A program made the position numbers and the translations under genes. Shown here in pieces: positions 57,345-64,000 of a stretch of 64,000 nucleotides of DNA. Location of the stretch: the NCBI GenBank assembly GCA_016190985.1, contig JACPPI010000001.1, positions 124,001-188,000 on the forward strand. The letters run 5' to 3'. The first letter of the stretch is position 1; each line of letters starts with the position of its first letter. The notes beneath the pieces are model-generated. The model worked only from the letters and a program-made list of their open reading frames with translations. It did not search any database and was not told the origin of the DNA. The stretch is from Opitutia bacterium (GTDB taxonomy: Bacteria; Verrucomicrobiota; Verrucomicrobiia; Opitutales; Opitutaceae).

Positions 57345-58283
57345 ATGAAAACTATTCCCAGTGGCCTGAGGAGAATGGCCTTCATGGCGGCGCTCGTCGC
57401 CGGGGTAACCGCCTCCGCCCAGTCATCCATCCAGTTCTTCACTGTTCAAAAAATACAAGGCTTCACGCAAACGGGCGCAGGCGGCGCCAACGTGTCGGCC
57501 AATGCCTACAATCCCGGAACTGACACCTATCCCTGGAGATTCGCTGCAAACATCCAAGGGACGTCCTTGGACAACACCCACCCGGCCCCGCCGAATCATG
57601 TGGTGTCGGCCGCCGGCTCGGCGGTCACGGCGTTTGACCTGAGCTTCGCTCCGGTCTTTGGTTGGGAATACCGGCCGGGCTACAGCTCCCGGGCTGCGAT
57701 GGATGCGGACTACAACAATGGCAGCTACACCGTCACGCTGGCGAATGGCGGGGCAACGCCTTTCGCGTTGAACCTGGCCGGGACAATCTATCCCAACAAT
57801 CCGGTCGCCGCGCTGACCGGGGGCAGTTGGGCCGGTGGCGTCTATGTGCTGAATCCCGCCAATGCATGGACGATCAGCACAGGGACATTCGCCACTGGTT
57901 TCGGCTGGGATGTCTCGCGCGTTGAGCTCGCCATCGCAGGCCCGGGCGTTGACTTTCAGCAAAACATCGGCGTCGGCACGGCCAGTCCCTTTGTGCTCAC
58001 GGATACAAGCGCCAGCCTGAGCCTGGCCTCCGGCGACGTCGGTGCCCCGACCTTTCTGGCCGGCGAGACCTACAGCGTGAGCATCCGCTTTCTCACGGGC
58101 TCGGATTTTCAGGATATCGGCCTGGCCCTGGGACAAACGGCGGGCTCGGCCTATGCGGCCGCAATCTACGATTCCTATCTCTCGCTCACCATCCAGGCCG
58201 TGCCGGAACCGGCCACCACGGGGGCCTTGGCCGGACTGCTCGCTCTCGGCCTGGCGGCCTGGCGACGCCGGCGCTTGGCCTGA
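57345..58283 (+). CDS. PEP-CTERM sorting domain protein 2
   Basis: 312 residues: signal peptide (MAFMAALVAGVTASAQ), a Gly/Ala/Thr-rich beta body (GETYSVSIRFLTGSDFQDIG) and the sorting tail VPEPATTGALAGLLALGLAAWRRRR. It is expected to be exported and processed by an exosortase. Like the first PEP-CTERM gene, it lies between copies of a neighbouring gene's end. A GGCCGTG/CACGCGGCC hairpin follows at about 58291-58312. Confidence 0.9.
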   Translation: MKTIPSGLRRMAFMAALVAGVTASAQSSIQFFTVQKIQGFTQTGAGGANVSANAYNPGTDTYPWRFAANIQGTSLDNTHPAPPNHVVSAAGSAVTAFDLSFAPVFGWEYRPGYSSRAAMDADYNNGSYTVTLANGGATPFALNLAGTIYPNNPVAALTGGSWAGGVYVLNPANAWTISTGTFATGFGWDVSRVELAIAGPGVDFQQNIGVGTASPFVLTDTSASLSLASGDVGAPTFLAGETYSVSIRFLTGSDFQDIGLALGQTAGSAYAAAIYDSYLSLTIQAVPEPATTGALAGLLALGLAAWRRRRLA

Positions 58284-58311
58284 CGCCATGGGCCGTGTGT
58301 TGCCACGCGGC

Positions 58312-58767
58312 CTAATGCGACACGTGCCAGAATTTTTCGTCGAGGGCGCGGAGCCGCCGGGCGAGGTCGCGCGAGAGGTTGAGCATCACGATGCCGTATT
58401 GCATGGGCAGGTGCTGGTAGAGCCGGTGGAAATCCAGGCCCTTCAGCGTGTAGGCCGTCACCGCGTCCTCCGCCACCACACTGGCGGAACGCACGACGCT
58501 CTCCACCAGGCTCATCTCCCCGAAAAACTCGCCGGGGCCCAAGCGCGCCAGGTTCATCGGCTGCGGTCCGCCCTGGCCCTTGACCACAGCCACATGACCC
58601 GCGCTGAGGAAAAACATCCGGTCGCCCGGCTCCCCCTCCCCGATGATCACCGCGCCGGGGGCATACGACTCCTCCTTGGCCAGATTGGATAAAAACCTGA
58701 TGGCCTCGTCGTCGAGGCCGGTCATGACCGGCACGCAGTGCAGGAAATCCTCCAACGTGGTGCTCAT
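58312..58767 (-). CDS. Cyclic nucleotide-binding (CAP-like sensor) domain protein
   Basis: 151 residues forming one cNMP-binding beta-roll (GAVIIGEGEPGDRMFFLSAG, then LGPGEFFGEMSLVE, the phosphate-binding cassette region) without an HTH domain. It may regulate a partner protein directly. It follows the DUF302 gene by 16 bp. Its 3' end was duplicated during insertion of the PEP-CTERM segment. Confidence 0.85.
   Translation of the reverse strand: MSTTLEDFLHCVPVMTGLDDEAIRFLSNLAKEESYAPGAVIIGEGEPGDRMFFLSAGHVAVVKGQGGPQPMNLARLGPGEFFGEMSLVESVVRSASVVAEDAVTAYTLKGLDFHRLYQHLPMQYGIVMLNLSRDLARRLRALDEKFWHVSH
58314..58361 (+). repeat. Right direct repeat (3' end of the cNMP-binding gene)
   Basis: The intact end of the minus-strand cNMP-binding gene, corresponding to the copy at 57079-57126. 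Confidence 0.85.
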
Positions 58768-58783
58768 GGGGCGCCCCCCGTCC

Positions 58784-59182
58784 TCAACCACCGCAGGTCT
58801 CTTCCATGATGCGCACCATGGTGTCCTCGACCTCCTGCGCGGTGGCGGCGGCGCCGGGGATGTTGAACATGGTGAGCAAGGCCGTCGGCTTCATTGTGGC
58901 GAGGATCGTCCGCCCGGCCTCGGCGTAGACGGCGATCCGGCACGGCAGGGCGGTCGAGATCTCGATGTTCTGGTTGAGCACGACCTGGGCGTGGCTGGGA
59001 TTGCAAACCTCGATCACCCGGCACTCGCGGCCGAAGGGCACGCCCTTGCTTTCCATCTTTTCGCGGAGGTTGTGCACGGCCTGCACGCCGAATTTGTGCT
59101 TGGCGGCGATCTCGGACAGGCGGGTGCAGACGGTCTCGAGCGGCAGCGCCGTGGAACGGAAAATCAACAGTTCGTTGCTCAT
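58784..59182 (-). CDS. DUF302 domain protein
   Basis: 132 residues with FGVQAVHNLREKMESKGVPF, VIEVCNPSHAQVVLNQ and LPCRIAVYAEAGRT, typical of DUF302 proteins, which are of unknown role. Upstream partner of the cNMP-binding protein, suggesting a small regulatory unit. Confidence 0.85.
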   Translation of the reverse strand: MSNELLIFRSTALPLETVCTRLSEIAAKHKFGVQAVHNLREKMESKGVPFGRECRVIEVCNPSHAQVVLNQNIEISTALPCRIAVYAEAGRTILATMKPTALLTMFNIPGAAATAQEVEDTMVRIMEETCGG

Positions 59183-59276
59183 GGGAGGGGGGGTGGCCGC
59201 AAAGGCTACTCCAAAATCCGCGAATAGGAAAGCCGGGGATTGCCGGCGCCGGCCCCCGGCCCATGGCGCCAACGGC

Positions 59277-60770
59277 CTATCTCGCCAGCTCGTGGAGATA
59301 ATCGACGTAGGACGCGGCGGCGCCGTCAAAGCCGCTGACCTTCGGGTTGCTCGACTCGATGACAAAATACTCGTCCGGGGCGTGCGCTCCGCCGCCGTGG
59401 CCGAGACCGAAATGCCCGGCCGCGAGGCTCAAGGGCGGCTCGGTGAAGACAAACCCCGGATAGGATCCCGCGAGGCGCGGCCAGAGGACCGGGTCGACGC
59501 CGTTGCGCTTCAGCACGGCGACCTGCGCCTTGATGATGGCGGCCTCGGCGGAGGTGGCGGTCGGGTTGTAGCCGCCGGTGAAATTCACGTCGATGTCGCC
59601 GTAGCCGTGCTTCACGAGATGCGCCTTGAGCTTGCCCAGCACCTCCTCGGCCGTCTGGTTCGGCACGAGGCGCAGGTCGAGCTTGGCCGAGGCGCGGTGC
59701 GGCAGGATGGTCTTGCCGCCGGGGCCGGTGTAGCCGCCGTGGATGCCCTCGATGTTCACGGTCGGCTGGGAAGTGAGCCGCTCCAAGGCGGCTTGGAACG
59801 GGAGGTCGTCGATCCACTTGGTGGCGCCGGAGGCGGCCTGGTATTGGCGCGGCGTGAGCTTCCTGGCCGCGTTGGCGATCTGCACCTTCTCCTCTTCGGT
59901 CAGCGGCCGCACATTTTCGAAAATGCCGTCGATCAACGGCGTGTTGCCGTCGGGCGTGACCAGCGTGCTCAGGCCCTGCACGAGGTGCCAGAGCGGGCTG
60001 TCGACCATGGCCTTGAAGGAGGAATGCGTGTCGCGCATCGGCCCGCGGCCCCAGGCCTGGCCGTCGGAGGTCAGCTCGACCTCGATCACGCCCTTGGCGC
60101 CGAGGTTGACGGTCACGCCGCCGTCGATGCCCTGCGTGCCCATCGGCAGGATGACCCCGATGGTTTTGGCGAGCGCGGCCTGCACATGTGGCTGGTAGAC
60201 GATCTGCCGGATGTTGGGCGAACCGATCTCCTCCTCGCCCTCGGCCACCAGCACAAGGTTGACGGGCGGCTTGCGGCCGGAGGTGCGGAAGGCGTCGAGC
60301 GCGGCCAGAAACGCCGCCTGCGGGCCTTTCTGGTTCGTGGCGCCGCGACCGATGATCACTTTGCCCACACCGTCCCGGTCCACAATGCGGGCCTCCAGCG
60401 GCGGTGCCACCTTCCATTCGGTCGGATCGAATTGCTTCACATCATACATGAAGTAGATGCCGACCGTCTTGGCTGCGCCTGCATCCAGCGTCGCAAAGAC
60501 TCCCGGTTTGCCTGTCGTGTCGATCCGCTCGGTGTGCTGGAATCCGACCTCCTTCAGCAGGGCGATCAGGTGGTCCGCGCCATCGGGGAACCCGCGGTTC
60601 TCCGCCGCGACCGAGGGCCGGCGGATCCAGTCCTGCAACCGGGCGACCGCCCCGTCGTGGTTCTTGGCGATCTCGGCCTTGAGCGCCGCGATGTCCGCGT
60701 CCGCCGCCAGCATGCTGCCCGCACTCCCCACCGCCAAAGCGGTGGCCAACCCGATGGAACGTAGTTTCAT
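59277..60770 (-). CDS. M20-family metallohydrolase with altered metal ligands, exported
   Basis: 497 residues with a signal peptide (GLATALAVGSAGSMLAAD). The M20 order is clear: FMYDVKQFDP (usual HYDVQ, here Met for His), GRGATNQKGP (usual ASDDKG, here Asn for the bridging Asp), AEGEEEIGSPN, ILPHRASAKLDLR and GGGAHAPDEY. With two ligands changed, binding of two zinc ions is in doubt. It may have one metal or a changed activity. Confidence 0.88.
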   Translation of the reverse strand: MKLRSIGLATALAVGSAGSMLAADADIAALKAEIAKNHDGAVARLQDWIRRPSVAAENRGFPDGADHLIALLKEVGFQHTERIDTTGKPGVFATLDAGAAKTVGIYFMYDVKQFDPTEWKVAPPLEARIVDRDGVGKVIIGRGATNQKGPQAAFLAALDAFRTSGRKPPVNLVLVAEGEEEIGSPNIRQIVYQPHVQAALAKTIGVILPMGTQGIDGGVTVNLGAKGVIEVELTSDGQAWGRGPMRDTHSSFKAMVDSPLWHLVQGLSTLVTPDGNTPLIDGIFENVRPLTEEEKVQIANAARKLTPRQYQAASGATKWIDDLPFQAALERLTSQPTVNIEGIHGGYTGPGGKTILPHRASAKLDLRLVPNQTAEEVLGKLKAHLVKHGYGDIDVNFTGGYNPTATSAEAAIIKAQVAVLKRNGVDPVLWPRLAGSYPGFVFTEPPLSLAAGHFGLGHGGGAHAPDEYFVIESSNPKVSGFDGAAASYVDYLHELAR

Positions 60771-60846
60771 GATGGCGACGATGCGGACGCCGCCCACGGT
60801 CGCAACGCCAAAGCCGGCGGGCCCGGTTTCCTGGCGCTGAGGAACT

Positions 60847-61134
60847 TCAGCCGGAAGAGCGCCGCTGCGCCGGCACGGCGACAATCTCGACATAGACGGC
60901 CGGGGCCCCGGTTTGGGCCACCGTGTCGATGGCTCCGCCGACCTCCTTGATGGCCTTGGACTCGGCCTGGTCGGGGCTGACGCCGACCTTGCACATGAAC
61001 TCCCAGATGGCAAAGCCCTCGGGCGGGGGCTTCCGCTGCGAGCGGCGCACGTAGTTGTTGACCTCGTGGCGGATCTTGTCGCGCACCCGGGCGTCGTCCT
61101 TGCCGGGGGCCTGGAGCGGAAAATTCTTCTTCAT
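60847..61134 (-). CDS. DUF6172 family protein
   Basis: 95 residues: KNFPLQAPGKDDARVRDKIR, YVRRSQRKPPPEGFAIWEF and AVYVEIVAVP match the DUF6172 pattern as I recall it. Function unknown. It precedes the M20 gene by 76 bp in the same direction. Confidence 0.75.
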   Translation of the reverse strand: MKKNFPLQAPGKDDARVRDKIRHEVNNYVRRSQRKPPPEGFAIWEFMCKVGVSPDQAESKAIKEVGGAIDTVAQTGAPAVYVEIVAVPAQRRSSG

Positions 61135-61269
61135 CGGCCGCATCGTTGTCCGCCTCGACCGGGACACAATGCGAATTGTTAACCGACCGGCCACCGGCAG
61201 GGGCAGTTGCGTCAACCAGGAGCCGGCTTCCGGCTGGCCAGCCGGGTAACTCCTCCCTACCCTCACCGT

Positions 61270-61665
61270 ATGACTGAAGTATCCACTACTGCCCCGGTTT
61301 CGAAAAAGACCCGTTTGATCGGCTGGATCATGACGATTTTGCCTGCGCTGCTGTTTCTCTTCAGCGCCACCATGAAACTGCTTCATCCTCCGCAGTTGGA
61401 CGTGGGGTTTGCCAAGCTGCAATTGCCCGTATCCTGGGCACTCGGCCTGGGCATTCTCGAACTGGCTTGCACCGTCATCTACCTCATCCCCCGCACAGCG
61501 GTGATCGGCGCCATCCTGCTCACCGGGTATCTGGGCGGCGCCATGGTCACGCATCTCCGGATCGCCGAGCCTCCCGTCACGCACGTGATCCTGGGCGTGG
61601 TGCTCTGGGGCGGGCTGTATCTACGCGACACCCGGCTGCGGCAGCTGATCCCGTTCCGGAGCTGA
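61270..61665 (+). CDS. DoxX-like membrane protein
   Basis: 131 residues with four predicted helices, starting IGWIMTILPALLFLFSATMK and including GLGILELACTVIYLIPRTA. Typical of DoxX-family proteins of unclear function. It converges with the esterase gene, with 4 bp between the stops. Confidence 0.85.
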   Translation: MTEVSTTAPVSKKTRLIGWIMTILPALLFLFSATMKLLHPPQLDVGFAKLQLPVSWALGLGILELACTVIYLIPRTAVIGAILLTGYLGGAMVTHLRIAEPPVTHVILGVVLWGGLYLRDTRLRQLIPFRS

Positions 61666-61669
61666 GCCC

Positions 61670-62452
61670 TCAGCGGCCGGGATGGGCCTGGAAAAATTTC
61701 ACGATCAGTTCCGGCGCGGTCTCGCCCGGATAGCGGTGTCCGCCGGCATGCAGGTAGATCGCAACGTCGTTTCCGGTCTTGGAAGGATAGGTGGTATAGC
61801 CCATGGCGCCGGGCTTAAACTTGTCGCAGCCGTTGAGCGCGAGAACCCGCGCGATCATCCGCTCCTGCCAGGCGAACCTGACCAGGCTGTCCTGCGGACT
61901 GGCGACCTGCAGCATCGGCTTGGGCGCGAGCGCGCGGGAGCCGCGGCTGAGGACGGCCGCCGACGGCGCCATGGCCGCGAACACACCGCCGCGTTCCGCC
62001 CACAACAGGTAGGTGAAGCCACCCCCGTTGGAATGCCCGGTCGAATAGACGCGCCGGTCATCGATGACATGGCGCTGGCGCAGGTCGGCCAGCATCGCAT
62101 CGAAGAACTTCAAATCCCGATCACCCTGCAGCCCCGCCTGCCCCTGCCAGCCGGCCTCGTTGCCCTCCTTGTCGGTGAGTTGTCCGGGGGTCGGGAGGCC
62201 TTGCGGGTAGACCACGATGGCCTCCGGCCAGTGCTGATGGATGGGAAAGCTGCGCGAAGCCTGCGTCATCGAGCCACCGTGGCCGTGAAAGGCGAAAACA
62301 AGCGGCGCCCCGGTGCCCGGCACTGTGGCGGGCACATGGACGAGGGCCTCACGGCTCACACCGCCGACCACCCAGGTCCGCCGTTCGAGTGGCGCGGCGT
62401 CCATGCCGCCGAACAGGATCAGGGTCAGACCGAGAGCGAGGACATGGTGCAT
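61670..62452 (-). CDS. Secreted esterase of the PHB depolymerase/feruloyl esterase type
   Basis: 260 residues with a signal peptide (HHVLALGLTLILFGGMDA). It has the oxyanion region FAFHGHGGSM, nucleophile elbow TGHSNGGGFTY and catalytic His in HAGGHRYPG, as in LpqC/PHB depolymerase-like esterases. The natural ester is unknown. Confidence 0.87.
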   Translation of the reverse strand: MHHVLALGLTLILFGGMDAAPLERRTWVVGGVSREALVHVPATVPGTGAPLVFAFHGHGGSMTQASRSFPIHQHWPEAIVVYPQGLPTPGQLTDKEGNEAGWQGQAGLQGDRDLKFFDAMLADLRQRHVIDDRRVYSTGHSNGGGFTYLLWAERGGVFAAMAPSAAVLSRGSRALAPKPMLQVASPQDSLVRFAWQERMIARVLALNGCDKFKPGAMGYTTYPSKTGNDVAIYLHAGGHRYPGETAPELIVKFFQAHPGR

Positions 62453-62479
62453 GGAGGAATGACGCGCCCGGTGGTCGCC

Positions 62480-62515
62480 GGTTTCCATACCGGCGACGGC
62501 GTCGGTGTGGAAACC
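62480..62515 (-). terminator. Hairpin between aspartate aminotransferase and esterase genes
   Basis: 13-bp arms GGTTTCCATACCG/CGGTGTGGAAACC with one wobble and a 10-base loop. It lies just after the aminotransferase stop and lacks a long T-run. Probably a terminator or attenuator. Confidence 0.55.
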
Positions 62516-62525
62516 GCCGCCCACC

Positions 62526-63716
62526 TTATTTCCGCAGGCCGGCGCAGAAGCGCGCCAGCCGCTCCAGCCCCTTGCGCATCATCTCGTCGGAGGTGGCGTA
62601 ACTGAGGCGCAGGTAGCCCTCGGCGCCAAAGGCGGAGCCGGGCACGGCCGCGACTTTTTCCCGCTCGAGCAGTTGCGCGCAGAAATCGACATCCTTGACT
62701 CCGAAGCTGGAGATGTTGGGGAAAAGATAGAACGCGCCGCCGGCCAGCAGGCACGTGATGCCGGGAATCCTGTTCAGCTCGGCGTGCAGGTGCTTCCGGC
62801 GGCGGTCGAAGGCGGCCTTCATCCCGGCGAGGGCCGCGACGGCCCTGCCCTTTTCCTGGAGCGCCGCGAGCGCGCCGTATTGCGCGAAGGTCGTGGCGTT
62901 GGAGGACATCTGGCTCTGCAGCTCGGCGCAGGCCTTGGCGATCGGCGCGGGCGCGACGAGCGTGCCGAGGCGCCAGCCGGTCATCGAATAGGTCTTGGAA
63001 AACCCGGCGACGGTGATGGTCCGTTTCTCCACCTCGGCCCCGAGCATGGCGAAGTTGACCGGCTCGTTGCCGTCGTAGATCAGGTGCTCATACATCTCGT
63101 CGGCGAGCACGTAGAGATTGTGCCGCACGCAGACACCGGCGAGCGCCGCGAGCTCGGCGCGCGTGTAGACCGCCCCGGTGGGATTCGACGGCGAGTTGAG
63201 GATGACCAGCTTCGTTTTCGGCGTGATGGCGGCCCCGAGGAGCGCCGGCGTGAGCTTGAAGCCGGCGCGGTCGTCGCAAAGCACGAACTTCGGCGTGGCG
63301 CCGGAGAGCTTCACCATCTCGGGATAGCTGACCCAGTAAGGCGCGGGCACGATGACCTCGTCGCCCGGGTTGCAGGTGGCCAGGATGGCGAGGTAGCAGG
63401 AGTATTTGCCGCCCGGCGACACGACGACCTGGGACGAGGCGACCTTGTAGCCGTATTCCGCGGCGTAGCGGTCGGCGATGGCCTGGCGCAGCGGCTCGAT
63501 GCCGGGCGTGGGCGCATACTTGGTCTTGCCGCCCTGGAGCGCGGCGATGGCGGCGTCCTTGATGAACTGCGGCGTGTCGAAGTCCGGCTCGCCGGCCGCG
63601 AAGCTGCACACGTCCTCGCCCGCCGCGAGCATGGCCTTGGCCTTCGCGTCGATGGCAAGTGTCGGCGATGGCGAGACGTTGCGGGCCCAGACGGACAGGG
63701 GGTGCGGTGCGCTCAT
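62526..63716 (-). CDS. aspC: Aspartate aminotransferase (class I, subgroup Ib-like)
   Basis: 396 residues, PLP enzyme. It has [33 protein letters not shown], the aldehyde Lys in [15 protein letters not shown], and the Arg region YLRLSYATS. All are complete. Aspartate versus a related 2-oxo acid partner cannot be separated by eye. Confidence 0.93.
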   Translation of the reverse strand: MSAPHPLSVWARNVSPSPTLAIDAKAKAMLAAGEDVCSFAAGEPDFDTPQFIKDAAIAALQGGKTKYAPTPGIEPLRQAIADRYAAEYGYKVASSQVVVSPGGKYSCYLAILATCNPGDEVIVPAPYWVSYPEMVKLSGATPKFVLCDDRAGFKLTPALLGAAITPKTKLVILNSPSNPTGAVYTRAELAALAGVCVRHNLYVLADEMYEHLIYDGNEPVNFAMLGAEVEKRTITVAGFSKTYSMTGWRLGTLVAPAPIAKACAELQSQMSSNATTFAQYGALAALQEKGRAVAALAGMKAAFDRRRKHLHAELNRIPGITCLLAGGAFYLFPNISSFGVKDVDFCAQLLEREKVAAVPGSAFGAEGYLRLSYATSDEMMRKGLERLARFCAGLRK

Positions 63717-63785
63717 GCAAGGGCGAGATAAAGGCGCGCAGTTTCCGATGGCAAGCCAGCCCTCGGCCCGCGGCCTGTCATAGGC

Positions 63786-64000
63786 CTACAGTCCGCGGAT
63801 CTTTTGGCGGTCCACTGGCGGGGTCGCCAGCGCCAGCCGCTCCGGCGCGAAAGTCTCCGGGGGCAAAGCCAGGTCGAGCGCCGCGGCCTTGAAGGTGAGC
63901 CGGGTCTTGTCGCGGGTGACGAGGTTGCGCAGGTCCACCGATTTCACGAGCCATTGCTCGCCGGTCTTCTTCAGGTCCAGCAGCGTCACGCTTTTGGCGG
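63786..64000 (-). CDS. C-terminal part of an unrecognised protein (cut by window)
   Basis: At least 70 residues ending DRQKIRGL. The segment LLDLKKTGEQWLVKSVDLRN resembles the end of a lipoprotein or outer-membrane domain, but no family is recognised. The frame is open to the window edge; the GTG at 63989 is probably internal. Confidence 0.6.
   Translation of the reverse strand, partial: AKSVTLLDLKKTGEQWLVKSVDLRNLVTRDKTRLTFKAAALDLALPPETFAPERLALATPPVDRQKIRGL

Overview
The window looks like a chromosomal stretch from a Verrucomicrobium, most probably an Opitutaceae relative. The grounds are high GC throughout, few Shine-Dalgarno sequences, two genes encoding PEP-CTERM sorted exoproteins, a monomeric NADP-isocitrate dehydrogenase, an OleA/OleB pair next to phytoene-desaturase-like genes, and many short palindromic intergenic repeats. 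This placement is by gene content and style only; no database search was possible.

Layout. 1-5007 (+): the 3' part of a PilT-type ATPase gene, then fabD, lepA and lepB. 5106-12895 (-): an eight-gene lipid operon in transcription order KASII, acyl carrier protein, two CrtI-like FAD oxidoreductases, FabZ-like dehydratase, FabI-like reductase, OleA-like thiolase and OleB-like hydrolase. It is the best candidate for an undescribed pathway: an unusual, probably highly unsaturated or cyclised, acyl chain that is then joined head to head. 12961-16296: galE, a sigma-54 response regulator that lacks its DNA-binding domain, and an S2P-type membrane protease. 16365-17455: tRNA-Ala(GGC), followed by a roughly 1-kb islet with a PEP-CTERM gene, bounded by a copy of the tRNA 3' end. 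17461-21151: TonB/ExbD/ExbB, then tmk and holB. 21141-31783: hydrolase, mutS, a PIN/Phd toxin-antitoxin pair, an RluA-type synthase, a second TonB-like protein, maf, nadE, a RelBE module sitting beside a duplicated hemL 5' end, and hemL.

31834-49173 holds secreted proteins (a SpoIVB-type S55 peptidase, a propeller protein, an S9 oligopeptidase, an isoaspartyl peptidase) mixed with housekeeping genes (xerC-like, mazG, trpC, rsmA, yqeY, icd). 49210-58767 is the accessory part: a methyltransferase, a cytochrome c gene with an in-frame MITE in its signal-peptide region, broken GIY-YIG and argA-like genes, VapBC, a second MITE, an AlkD-like protein, a nuclease with a lamin-tail domain, and a second PEP-CTERM gene bounded by a copied 3' end of the neighbouring gene. 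58784-64000: DUF302, an M20 peptidase with altered metal ligands, DUF6172, a DoxX-like protein, an esterase, an aspartate aminotransferase and a gene cut by the window edge.

The recurring theme is small mobile or repetitive DNA merging with genes. PEP-CTERM genes lie between partial copies of a host gene end. Two MITEs with 4-bp CTAR duplications lie in or at genes. Heptamer arrays are translated inside nadE and icd, and a dispersed repeat has apparently become the signal-peptide codons of two adjacent genes.
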